A stretch of 20,526 nucleotides of DNA from DASQFQ01 sp039934455. GTDB lineage: Bacteria > Actinomycetota > Thermoleophilia > Solirubrobacterales > Solirubrobacteraceae. The notes under the pieces are model-generated. The model worked only from the letters and a program-made list of their open reading frames with translations, was not told where the DNA came from and did no database searches. Position numbers and translations under genes: made by a program. The stretch spans positions 1-20,526 of the forward strand of contig JBDTMF010000067.1 of NCBI GenBank assembly GCA_039934455.1. The letters are read 5' to 3'. The stretch's first letter is position 1; each line of letters begins with the position of its first letter. Positions 7,010 to 13,190 of the stretch are shown here, in pieces.

Positions 7010-8445
7010 CGGCGAGCGGTCGCGCGGTCGCGCGGGGCGCGGCCGTTGGCGGCCGGGACGCCGGCGGCGACCGCGAGCTCGGCGATCGCGTCGCGCAGCG
7101 CGGCCGCGAGGTCGTCGAGGTCCGGCAGCGCGTCGTAGTCGCCGAGCAGCCCGAAGTTGATCGTGCCGTCGTAGGACATGATCGCGATGCCCAGCGCGGT
7201 GTTCGTGACCAGCGGGACCTGCGGGTAGATGCGCAGCAGGCGCCGGCCGAGGATGAAGAGCGGGAACTGGGGCCCAGGTACGTTGGTCACGACGACGTTG
7301 AACACGCGCTGGGCGGACTGCAGCCGCGAGGCCTGGGAGAGCACCGTCGGCGGCGCGAAGCCGGCGAGCTGTGTGATCGCCTCGGCACCGACGGCCTGAC
7401 CGGACTCCTTGAGCCCCTTCATGGCCTCGTGGACGGCCGCGAAGCGCTCGTCCGCGTCCGCGAGATGCACGGGCAGCGGCGCGTACATCGCGGTCACCCG
7501 GTTGCCCAGTGCGCCGCGCTCGGCCTCGGCTCTCACCGACATCGGCACCATCGCCTTGAGCTCGATCCCGTCGACGTCGTGGTCGTTGGCCTGCATGTGG
7601 CTGCGCAGGGCCCCCGCGACCACGCTCAGCACGATGTCGTTGACGGTGCCGCCGAGCGCGGACTTGATCGCCTTGAACTGGGCGAGGTCGCCGTCGACCC
7701 ACGCGAAGCGCCGGTGCGGGCCGATCGGGACGTTGTAGGGGCTCGAGGGCGCGCCCTGCAACCCGGCCATGAGCACTGCGCCGAGCCCGGCGAGGGTCTT
7801 GCCGAGCCGCCCGGCGGTCCGCTCGGGGTGCGCGATCGCGCCGGCCGCGAAGCGGGCGGCCTCGAACGGCACGGCGGCGCCCTCGGCGACCGCGTCGGCG
7901 ATCAGCGCCGCCGGCGTCGGCTCCGGGCGCGGGAACCAGGCGGGCGGCGCCTCCGGCGGAGGGGCCGGGGATACCTCGAGGTCGAACAGCACGGTCGCGA
8001 TGTCGACGCCCGAGACGCCGTCGACGAGGCAGTGGTGGGTCTTCGAGATGATCGCGAAGCGGCCGCCCTCGACCTTCTGCACGAGCCACAGCTCCCACAG
8101 CGGCTTGCCGCGGTCAAGGCGCTGGGCGAGCACGCGGCCGGTGAGGTTGCGCAGCTGCTCGAGGCTGGCGGGCTCGGGCAGCGCGGTGTGCCGCACGTGG
8201 TAGCCGGGATTGAAGTGGGGGTCGTCGACCCACACCGGCCGCGCCTGCGTGAACGGCGGAAACGCGAGCTTCTGGCGGTAGCGCGGGACGAGGTGCAGGC
8301 GCGAGTCCACCTGCGCCACGAAGTCCTCATAGTCGGGGGCCTCGCCCTCGAAGAGCATGCAGGAGCCCACGTGCATGTGGGCGCCGGCGTCCTCGAGCGC
8401 GAGGAAGGAGGCGTCGAGTCCGGTGAGGCGGTCGGGGTTGGCCAT
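7006..8445 (-). CDS. Wax ester synthase/diacylglycerol acyltransferase (WS/DGAT)
   Basis: This 479-residue protein matches the bacterial WS/DGAT family in length and order. The start DRLTGLDASFLALEDAGAHM is characteristic. The catalytic HHxxxDG is HHCLVDG (residues 137-143). PLWELW precedes it (115-120), and the C-terminal condensation half has GGTVNDIVLSVVAGALRSHM and VVTNVPGPQFPLF. These enzymes transfer acyl-CoA to diacylglycerol or fatty alcohols to make storage lipid at the membrane surface. The ATG at 8445 lies 7 nt after GACAAT, suggesting a leaderless message. The DUF3105-like gene overlaps its stop, and nadE follows. Substrate choice between wax ester and triacylglycerol cannot be read. 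Confidence 0.95.
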   Translation of the reverse strand: MANPDRLTGLDASFLALEDAGAHMHVGSCMLFEGEAPDYEDFVAQVDSRLHLVPRYRQKLAFPPFTQARPVWVDDPHFNPGYHVRHTALPEPASLEQLRNLTGRVLAQRLDRGKPLWELWLVQKVEGGRFAIISKTHHCLVDGVSGVDIATVLFDLEVSPAPPPEAPPAWFPRPEPTPAALIADAVAEGAAVPFEAARFAAGAIAHPERTAGRLGKTLAGLGAVLMAGLQGAPSSPYNVPIGPHRRFAWVDGDLAQFKAIKSALGGTVNDIVLSVVAGALRSHMQANDHDVDGIELKAMVPMSVRAEAERGALGNRVTAMYAPLPVHLADADERFAAVHEAMKGLKESGQAVGAEAITQLAGFAPPTVLSQASRLQSAQRVFNVVVTNVPGPQFPLFILGRRLLRIYPQVPLVTNTALGIAIMSYDGTINFGLLGDYDALPDLDDLAAALRDAIAELAVAAGVPAANGRAPRDRATARR

Positions 8446-8452
8446 CGCGGCG

Positions 8453-8480
8453 ATTGTCCACCATCTGACCGTCTCGACAA
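8453..8480 (-). promoter_or_regulatory. Probable promoter of the WS/DGAT operon
   Basis: Reading the minus strand, TTGTCG (8480-8475) is followed after 16 nt by GACAAT (8458-8453). Seven more bases lead to the ATG at 8445. This gives a plausible -35/-10 pair and a leaderless start. The surrounding 8450-8525 stretch is strikingly A/T-rich for this genome. Confidence 0.5.
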
Positions 8481-8523
8481 ACTTTCAACACATACGTATA
8501 CAAACCTTCAACAACGTGTACAA
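8481..8523. repeat. Imperfect tandem repeat in the divergent promoter region
   Basis: The segment at 8481-8503 (starts ACTTTCAACA, ends GTATACAA) is repeated at 8504-8523 (starts ACCTTCAACA, ends GTGTACAA). The second copy has three bases deleted and two substitutions. The first copy contains the palindrome ATACGTAT (8492-8499). The pair lies between the divergent WS/DGAT and sigma genes, and its second copy runs into the sigma gene's -10. It looks like a two-site regulator binding region. Confidence 0.55.
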
Positions 8524-8524
8524 T
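8519..8524 (+). promoter_or_regulatory. -10 element of the ECF sigma gene
   Basis: TACAAT is followed by exactly 7 nt and the ATG at 8532. This decides the start: the in-frame ATG at 8523 overlaps the -10 itself and should not be transcribed. A typical TTGACA -35 is absent. Confidence 0.6.
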
Positions 8525-8531
8525 GCTTGGC

Positions 8532-9080
8532 ATGGCGACTGACCTCACCGATCCGCAGACCTTCCGGCGGCTGGTCGAGCAGCACGAGCGCGGCGTCCAC
8601 GCCGCCGCGATGCGCATCCTCGGCAATGCCGCGCAGGCGCAGGACGTCGTGCAGGACGTCTTCCTGCGCGTCTGGCGCCGCCCGGGCTCGTTCGACGCCG
8701 CGCGCGGCGAAATCGGCTCCTACCTGCGCATGATGGCGCGCTCCCGCGCACTCGACCTGTGGCGCGAAGGGCAGGCCGCGGGCCGCGCCTCGGACCGCCT
8801 CACGGTCGTCGTCGCGAGTGGACCCGACGACGGGCGCGTCGAGGAGCAGCCCGCTGCTGCGCTCGAGCGCGGCGACACGCGCGAGACCGTGCGCGAGGCG
8901 CTGCGGCTCCTGCCCGAGCCTCAGCGCGAGGCGCTGGTGCTCGCCTACTGGGGCGGCCTCACCGCCGACCAGATCGCCCGTCGCGAGCGCGTCCCGCTCG
9001 GCACGGCCAAGAGCCGGATCCGGCTCGGGCTGGCCAGGCTGCGGCAGGAATGCCCTGCATTGGTGCTCGACGCGGCCTGA
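8532..9080 (+). CDS. ECF-type sigma-70 factor
   Basis: This 182-residue protein has only the two sigma domains that define the ECF group. Region 2 spans about residues 10-79 (VHAAAMRILGNAAQAQDVVQ, DVFLRVWRRPGSFDAARGEI, MARSRALDLWRE). Region 4 spans about 122-172 (LRLLPEPQREALVLAYWGGL, TADQIARRERVPLGTAKSRI). Between them is a linker rich in Asp, Glu and Gly. It should direct RNA polymerase to a small regulon. The ATG at 8532 is set by the TACAAT 7 nt upstream. No anti-sigma gene adjoins it: the WS/DGAT operon is divergent and an RlpA-like gene with its own promoter is downstream. The trigger is therefore unknown. Confidence 0.93.
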   Translation: MATDLTDPQTFRRLVEQHERGVHAAAMRILGNAAQAQDVVQDVFLRVWRRPGSFDAARGEIGSYLRMMARSRALDLWREGQAAGRASDRLTVVVASGPDDGRVEEQPAAALERGDTRETVREALRLLPEPQREALVLAYWGGLTADQIARRERVPLGTAKSRIRLGLARLRQECPALVLDAA

Positions 9081-9091
9081 ATCGGCTTCGC

Positions 9092-9097
9092 TACAAT
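9092..9097 (+). promoter_or_regulatory. -10 element for the RlpA-like gene
   Basis: TACAAT lies 11 bases after the sigma stop, with a likely transcription start near 9104. That leaves an untranslated leader of about 138 nt before the TTG at 9242, quite unlike the leaderless genes nearby. No convincing -35 is visible. Confidence 0.5.
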
Positions 9098-9112
9098 CGA
9101 ACGTCCGTTCGA
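9097..9112. promoter_or_regulatory. Candidate LexA (SOS) box
   Basis: TCGAACGTCCGTTCGA is a perfect match to the mycobacterial LexA operator pattern TCGAAC-N4-GTTCGA. It overlaps the last base of the TACAAT -10 and covers the expected transcription start, an ideal place for repression. The SOS gene dinB lies about 830 bp downstream, after the RlpA-like gene. The match is seen; LexA binding in this organism is inferred. Confidence 0.55.
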
Positions 9113-9241
9113 CCGCCGAGCCGGCAGGGCACGAAGCCCGGCCGGGTGAGGGACAGGTAGGGAGAGCCGCGGCCCGATGGCCGGCGGCCGTCACTCACAG
9201 GCGCCTGGTCGGACGACTGACAACCGAAGGAGGACCTCGTT
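9104..9241 (+). promoter_or_regulatory. Structured 5' leader of the RlpA-like gene, possible riboswitch
   Basis: The leader can fold into a branched structure. CGACC (9110-9114) pairs with GGTCG (9207-9211). A hairpin is formed by CCGGC-a-GGGC (9121-9130) with GCCC-g-GCCGG (9136-9145). GTGAG (9146-9150) pairs with CTCAC (9194-9198), and a GC-rich stem-loop around GGCC-CGAT-GGCC (9171-9182) sits inside. Cell-wall genes of this type in actinobacteria are often preceded by the c-di-AMP (ydaO) riboswitch. The GCCGAG start and AGGCG end are loosely reminiscent of it, but I cannot confirm the class because most conserved blocks are not recognisable. Confidence 0.4.
9226..9233 (+). promoter_or_regulatory. 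Strong Shine-Dalgarno that sets a TTG start
   Basis: GAAGGAGG ends 8 nt before the TTG at 9242. It is the strongest ribosome site in the window and fixes this rare start codon; the next residues run directly into a signal peptide. Confidence 0.75.
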
Positions 9242-9913
9242 TTGAGGCCCAAGCTCGATTGGCGCGCCGTGCTTTCGGCCGGCGCGCTCTGTTCCGCATA
9301 TATCTGCGCGGTCGCCGTGCCCTCGCCCGCGTTCGCACAAGCACAAGACACCCAGGGCACCACACCGACGGCCACGGCCTCCAAGGTCGGGGTCTCGGAC
9401 CGCCACCTGAACGTGCGGGCGGGCCGGCGCGCCGTCGTGCGCGGCCGGATCCAGCCCGCCGGCTCGACGGTGGCGTTGCAGGTCCGGCGCCACGGGCGCT
9501 GGATCACGCTCGATCGTGACCGCAGCGACGCGTACGGGCGCTACGTCCTGCGCAACCGCATGAGGAGCCCGATGAGCGCGCGCGCGCGCGTGCGCGTGAG
9601 CCACGGCCCGGCCGGCAAGCGCGGCCTGGGGCGCCTGAACGTGTACCGCCACGCCCTCGCGTCGTGGTACGGCCCCGGCCTCTACGGGAACCGGCTCGGC
9701 TGCGGCGGACGACTGGGCACCTCCCAGCTGGGCGTCGCCCACAAGTCGCTGCCGTGCGGGACGCGGGTCACCCTGCGCCACCGCGGCCGCGTCGTGCGCG
9801 TGCCGGTGATCGACCGCGGGCCGTATGTCGGCGCGCGCGAGTACGACCTCACGGCCGCGACGGCCCGGCGCCTGAAGTTCTCGGGCCACGGGACGATCCT
9901 CAGCACCCGCTAG
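9242..9913 (+). CDS. Secreted RlpA-like double-psi beta-barrel protein
   Basis: This 223-residue protein starts with a Sec signal (positive MRPKLDWR, hydrophobic 9-26, cut predicted after AFA at 30-32). An Ig-like beta module spans about 50-120 (LNVRAGRRAVVRGRI, VALQVRRHGRWITLDRDRSD). A C-terminal RlpA/DPBB domain spans about 138-223 (ASWYGPGLYGNRLGCGG, LPCGTRVTLRHRG, VIDRGPYVGAREYDLT). Asp191 in DRGPY is the residue conserved as catalytic acid in lytic DPBB proteins. Such proteins cut or bind peptidoglycan outside the cell. The SPOR domain of Gram-negative RlpA is absent. The TTG start is supported by GAAGGAGG. A structured leader and a LexA-like box precede it and dinB follows, suggesting control by stress or wall signals. 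Enzymatic activity is not proven by sequence. Confidence 0.88.
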   Translation: MRPKLDWRAVLSAGALCSAYICAVAVPSPAFAQAQDTQGTTPTATASKVGVSDRHLNVRAGRRAVVRGRIQPAGSTVALQVRRHGRWITLDRDRSDAYGRYVLRNRMRSPMSARARVRVSHGPAGKRGLGRLNVYRHALASWYGPGLYGNRLGCGGRLGTSQLGVAHKSLPCGTRVTLRHRGRVVRVPVIDRGPYVGAREYDLTAATARRLKFSGHGTILSTR

Positions 9914-9931
9914 GGAGTCCGGCCCTCGGCG

Positions 9932-9937
9932 TAGCCT
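9932..9937 (+). promoter_or_regulatory. -10 element of dinB
   Basis: TAGCCT is followed by exactly 7 nt (9938-9944) and the ATG at 9945, the leaderless pattern seen at other genes here. dinB may thus have its own promoter in addition to read-through from the LexA-box promoter. Confidence 0.5.
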
Positions 9938-9944
9938 GCTCCGC

Positions 9945-11009
9945 ATGCAGCGGTGCGTGGCGCATCTGGACATGGACGCCTTCTACGTGGGCGTCGAGCT
10001 GATGCGCCGCCCCGAGCTGCGGGGCAGGCCCGTCGTGGTCGCGGGCTCGGGCCCGCGGGCGGTCGTCACGACCGCCTCCTACGAGGCGCGCCGCTACGGC
10101 GTGTTCTCGGCCATCCCAGCCGCGCGGGCGCGCCGGCTGTGCCCGGAGGCGATCTTCCTGCCGCCGGACTTCGAGGCCTACCGCGCGATGTCCGAGCGCG
10201 TGATGGACCGTGTGCGCGCCCAGGTCGACACCGTCGAGGTCGCCGGGCTCGACGAGGCCTACCTCGACCTCTCCGGCATCTATTCGCCGCGCGCGGCGAT
10301 GCGCCGCCTGATCTCCGAGATCAAGGCCGACACGGGGCTCGGCTGCTCGGCCGGCATCGGCCCGAACCGGCTGGTGGCGAAGGTCGCCTCCGACGCCGAG
10401 AAGCCCGAGGGCTTCGTCGTGCTCACGCGCGAGCAGGCGTGCGAGCGCTTCGCCGGCGCCTCGCCGCGGCTGCTGCCCGGGATCGGCGCCAAGACGGCGG
10501 AGCGGCTCGAGGCGCTCGGGATCGCGACGATCGCGGGCCTGGCCGCCACGCCCGCGGAGACGCTGGCCGAGCGCTTCGGCGGCCGCCTCGGCCCCTATCT
10601 GCGCGCCCGCGCGCGCTTCGAGGACGAGAGCCCCATCACCTCGGGGCGCATCGCGGTCTCCGAGTCGCGCGAGACGACCTTCCCGACCGACGTCGCCGAC
10701 CGCGCCGAGCAGGTCGCCGTCCTGCGGCAGCTCGCGGGCAAGCTCTGCGCCGGGCTCGCCAAGCACGACCGGCGCGGGCGCACGATCGCCATCAAGGTGC
10801 GCCTCGACGACTTCACGACCGTCACCCGCGCTCGCACCATCCCCGCGCCGACGAACGAGACCGCGGTCGTGGCTGACGTCGCGTGCGCGCTGCTGGACGA
10901 GTACGCGCCCGCGCGGCCCGTGCGCCTGCTCGGCGTCCGCGTGGCCGCGTTCGCCGAGCCGGTCGCCGACGAGGGCGACGGCGCGCCACAGCTCACGCTC
11001 TCGCTGTAG
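9945..11009 (+). CDS. dinB: DNA polymerase IV (Y-family translesion polymerase)
   Basis: This 354-residue protein is a full Y-family polymerase. It has the first metal-binding motif VAHLDMDAFYVGVE (Asp9 and Asp11), the catalytic GLDEAYLDLSG and the finger motif TTASYEARRYGVFSAIP. The KVASDAEKPEGF block and the thumb helix-hairpin-helix (LLPGIGAKTAERLEALG) follow. The little-finger domain spans about 235-345. The C-terminal PQLTLSL resembles a sliding-clamp-binding peptide. It copies past damaged bases with low fidelity and is usually SOS-induced. The ATG at 9945 lies 7 nt after TAGCCT. The gene follows the RlpA-like gene by 31 bp, and the shared upstream promoter carries a perfect LexA-type box, so SOS control of both is possible. 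Confidence 0.96.
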   Translation: MQRCVAHLDMDAFYVGVELMRRPELRGRPVVVAGSGPRAVVTTASYEARRYGVFSAIPAARARRLCPEAIFLPPDFEAYRAMSERVMDRVRAQVDTVEVAGLDEAYLDLSGIYSPRAAMRRLISEIKADTGLGCSAGIGPNRLVAKVASDAEKPEGFVVLTREQACERFAGASPRLLPGIGAKTAERLEALGIATIAGLAATPAETLAERFGGRLGPYLRARARFEDESPITSGRIAVSESRETTFPTDVADRAEQVAVLRQLAGKLCAGLAKHDRRGRTIAIKVRLDDFTTVTRARTIPAPTNETAVVADVACALLDEYAPARPVRLLGVRVAAFAEPVADEGDGAPQLTLSL

Positions 11010-11068
11010 GCCGGCCTAGGACCAATTGCCCCTGGTGGCGCGACCGCCGCGGGTGCACCATGTCGTCC

Positions 11069-11413
11069 ATGACCGATACACGCACCGCCAGCCGGCTCAT
11101 CACCGACGAGGTCACCTCGTGGCCGGGTGTCGAGGCCGGGATCGGCAGCCGCGGCGAGTACGGCTTCACCGTCGGCCGCCGCCAGCTCGGCCACCTTCAC
11201 GGCGACCACGTCGCGCACTTCGGCTTCCCCAAGCCCGTGTGGGAGGAGCTCTACGCCGCGGGCCGCATCACCTACCACCCGGTCTTCCCGGACAAGAAGG
11301 GCTGGGCCGCGCGCCGGATCGAGAACGACGAGGACGTCCGCGACGTGATCGCGATGCTGCGGGCGAACTACGACCGCGCCGTCGAGCGGCACGGCCTGCC
11401 GGTCGCGAGCTAG
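11069..11413 (+). CDS. DUF5519 (luciferase-type) family protein
   Basis: This protein of about 114 residues matches the small DUF5519 family as I recall it: ITDEVTSWPGVEAGIGSRGE, then YGFTVGRRQLGHLHGDHVAH, FPKPVWEELYAAGRI and YHPVFPDKKG. RRIENDEDVRDVIAMLRANY closes it. Pfam groups this with a 'luciferase' label by remote similarity only; no light-producing or oxygenase activity is implied. The conserved His residues (HLHGDHVAHF) may bind a ligand or metal. An in-frame ATG at 11060 gives MSS- in front. I prefer 11069, where MTDTRTAS begins directly, but cannot decide. The stop shares CTAG with the convergent cytochrome c gene. The function is unknown. Confidence 0.75.
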   Translation: MTDTRTASRLITDEVTSWPGVEAGIGSRGEYGFTVGRRQLGHLHGDHVAHFGFPKPVWEELYAAGRITYHPVFPDKKGWAARRIENDEDVRDVIAMLRANYDRAVERHGLPVAS

Positions 11414-11772
11414 CGCCCCGCGACGCTCGACACGTACTCCGCGAGCGCCTGCAGCTCGGGCTCCGGAAGGCGGAAGGACGGCATCGAGCCGCCGCCGCTC
11501 TTGACCTTGGCCTGGACCGTCGCGGCGTCCGGGGCAAGCTCGTCGAGGTTGGGCCCGGACGAGCCCGACGAGCCGGCGTCCGCGAGCGTGTGACAGCCCC
11601 CGCAGCCCTGGGCGGTGAAGATCTGCTTGCCGGTCTTGGTGGGGGCGGCCGCCCCCGCGGCGGCATCCTGCCTCGCCCCGATCAGCTCCGGGCCGATCAG
11701 CAGGGCGACCACGAAGAACAGCGCCGCGAACGCGGTCAGGGGAGCCAGGAAGCGGTCGACCTGCGCCAGCAC
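11410..11772 (-). CDS. Membrane-anchored monohaem cytochrome c
   Basis: This 120-residue protein has an N-terminal hydrophobic anchor (LTAFAALFFVVALLIGPELI, about 12-31) followed by a class I cytochrome c domain. The haem site is CGGCH in IFTAQGCGGCHTLADAG, and the distal ligand is probably the Met of GSMPSFRLPEPELQALAEYV. That order matches c6/cbb3-type single-haem electron carriers facing outward. A Ser/Gly run (SSGSSG) replaces part of the usual loop. The GTG at 11772 leaves one base after the stop of the DUF6529 membrane protein, so the two are almost certainly one unit and may pass electrons between membrane haem and an acceptor. The partner enzyme is not in the window. The stop overlaps that of the convergent DUF5519 gene at CTAG. 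Confidence 0.9.
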   Translation of the reverse strand: MLAQVDRFLAPLTAFAALFFVVALLIGPELIGARQDAAAGAAAPTKTGKQIFTAQGCGGCHTLADAGSSGSSGPNLDELAPDAATVQAKVKSGGGSMPSFRLPEPELQALAEYVSSVAGR

Positions 11773-11773
11773 G

Positions 11774-12343
11774 TCAGGGCGACGGGATGCCGTTCTCGGA
11801 GATGAACCACAGGCCGCTCGTCAGCCAGACCGCGACGAGGACCGTGAACACGAGCCCGCCCGCGACCGGCAGCGTCCAGCCCGCGAGCGAGTGCGAGCGG
11901 ACGACCACCACCTTCGCGGCGAACGCGCCGTAGAACGCGCACCCGAGCAGCGAGTGCACGAGCACGCGCGTGGTCGAGTCCTGGAACGCGAGCTGGTAGA
12001 GGCAGTGGTAGGCGACGGGCAGCGTCAGCAGGAACGCGACGCGGCCCGAGATGCGGTGCAGGCTGCCGAGCCACGCCGGCCCGTCGCGCAGCGGGAGCCG
12101 CCCGTACATCCACAGCGCCGAGCCGAGCTGCACGAGCGCGAAAAGCACCGCGAAGCTCGCCAGCCACACCTTCATCGTGATGGTGTTCGCGAAGCCGAGC
12201 GTGATCGAGAGATCGGTCGCCGGCTCGTGCGCGTTGCCGTAGATGCCCAGGCTCAGCGCGATCGCGGCGCCGGTGCCCGCGACGAGCAGCAGCCGCGCGC
12301 CGCGGCTCGGTTCGGTCCCGCTCGTCGCGCCGTGCGCGCTCAT
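11774..12343 (-). CDS. DUF6529-like polytopic membrane protein (putative b-haem)
   Basis: This 189-residue protein has about five hydrophobic helices: LLLVAGTGAAIALSLGIYG, VWLASFAVLFALVQLGSALW, ISGRVAFLLTLPVAYHCLY, VLVHSLLGCAFYGAFAAKVV and LPVAGGLVFTVLVAVWLTSG. Histidines sit at helix positions suited to haem (LHRISGR, AYHCLYQ, VHSLLG, RSHSLAGW), similar to cytochrome b561-type proteins. I recall this family as DUF6529. The ATG at 12343 has AGAGGA as ribosome site 8 nt upstream. It lies 46 bp after the thioredoxin-TPR gene and one base before the cytochrome c gene. The gene pair suggests a small membrane electron-transfer module; haem binding is inferred from histidine placement only. Confidence 0.75.
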   Translation of the reverse strand: MSAHGATSGTEPSRGARLLLVAGTGAAIALSLGIYGNAHEPATDLSITLGFANTITMKVWLASFAVLFALVQLGSALWMYGRLPLRDGPAWLGSLHRISGRVAFLLTLPVAYHCLYQLAFQDSTTRVLVHSLLGCAFYGAFAAKVVVVRSHSLAGWTLPVAGGLVFTVLVAVWLTSGLWFISENGIPSP

Positions 12344-12389
12344 GGCGCGATCCTCTCAGCGCGGGGGGCGGCGCTGCAAGTGACTTCTT

Positions 12390-13163
12390 CTAGTACAGCG
12401 CGGCGGCGAGCTTGCGCCGCGCCTCGCGCGCGAGCGGGTGCTCGGCGCCGAGCTCGTCGAGCACGCCCACGACGGCGCGCCGCAGGTCGTCCTTGCGGTC
12501 CTGGTCGTCGGTCGCGGCGATCGCCGCGATCAGGGCGTCGAGCCCGCGCTGCTGCTCGCCGGCGTCGAGGGCGGTGAACGCGTCGGCCAGCTCGACTGCC
12601 TCGCCTGGAGGCTCGTCACCGGCTTCGCCTCGCGGCTCGAGCCGGATGCGCGCGGCCAGTCCCTCGGCGGCGTAGGAGCCGGTGGTGTTCTCGAGCAGCG
12701 CCAGTGCCGCGCTGGACTCGCCGCGCTCGTGCAGGAGCCGCGCGAGGGCGACGGCGGCGTCGGTGCGGTTGGGCTCGAGCTCGAGCGCGCGGCGCAGGTC
12801 GTCCTCGCTGCCGGTCGCGATCAGCCCGTCGGCCTCGGAGGGCAGCAGCCCGTCGAGGAACCTGGCGACCTGGGCGGGCGGCAACGCGCCGGTGAACTCG
12901 TCGACGACCTTCCCGTCGCGGAAGGCCTTGACCGCCGGGATCCCCTGGATGCGGAAGGCGTTGGCGATCTGCTGGTTGGCGTCGGTGTCGAGCTTGGCCA
13001 GGTCGAGGGTGGGCTCGCGCTCGCGGATCGCGCTCTCCAGCACCGGCGTGAGCTGGCGGCAGGGCCCGCACCAGGCGGCCCAGAAGTCGACCACGACGGG
13101 GATCTCGTGGGAGCGCTGCACGACGTCGCGCTCGAAGGTGGCCTCGGTGACGTCGGTGATCAT
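12390..13163 (-). CDS. Thioredoxin-TPR protein (CnoX/YbbN-like)
   Basis: This 257-residue protein has an N-terminal thioredoxin fold (about 1-105) with active site WCGPC (31-35) and cis-proline segment IQGIPAVKAFRDGKVV. A helical TPR-like region follows to the end (DDLRRALELEPNRTDAAVAL, RLLHERGESSAALALLENTT). This is the arrangement of E. coli YbbN/CnoX, a chaperone-linked redox protein. No signal peptide is seen, so it is cytosolic. The start is the ATG at 13163, exactly 7 nt after TACCCT on the minus strand. The open frame extends upstream through the divergent hydrolase but without a plausible start. It is probably the first gene of a unit with the DUF6529 and cytochrome c genes, though the 46-bp gap leaves this open. 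Confidence 0.92.
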   Translation of the reverse strand: MITDVTEATFERDVVQRSHEIPVVVDFWAAWCGPCRQLTPVLESAIREREPTLDLAKLDTDANQQIANAFRIQGIPAVKAFRDGKVVDEFTGALPPAQVARFLDGLLPSEADGLIATGSEDDLRRALELEPNRTDAAVALARLLHERGESSAALALLENTTGSYAAEGLAARIRLEPRGEAGDEPPGEAVELADAFTALDAGEQQRGLDALIAAIAATDDQDRKDDLRRAVVGVLDELGAEHPLAREARRKLAAALY

Positions 13164-13170
13164 GCTCTTG

Positions 13171-13180
13171 AGGGTAGAAC
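13171..13180. promoter_or_regulatory. Overlapping divergent -10 elements
   Basis: On the minus strand TACCCT (13176-13171) lies 7 nt before the thioredoxin-TPR ATG. On the plus strand TAGAAC (13175-13180) lies 10 nt before the hydrolase GTG. They share the TA step at 13175-13176, the same layout and nearly the same bases (TGAGGGTAG) as at 4365-4373. The plus-strand element is the weaker one. Confidence 0.42.
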
Positions 13181-13190
13181 TCCGGGCGCC

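Noticed and set aside
8523..8525. Upstream ATG as start of the ECF sigma gene
   Set aside because: It overlaps the TACAAT -10; the ATG at 8532 lies at the leaderless distance.
9097..9112. Reading the TCGAAC/GTTCGA palindrome as an RNA hairpin of the leader
   Set aside because: The loop would be only two to four bases and the predicted transcript starts inside it; a DNA operator is the simpler reading.
9576..9598. Alternating GC run (possible Z-DNA or slippage tract)
   Set aside because: It encodes the SARARVRV strand of the RlpA-like protein in frame and is not unusual at this base composition.
11007..11018. Perfect 12-bp palindrome TAGGCCGGCCTA at the dinB stop
   Set aside because: No loop for an RNA hairpin and no U-tract; GGCC palindromes are frequent by chance in this genome.
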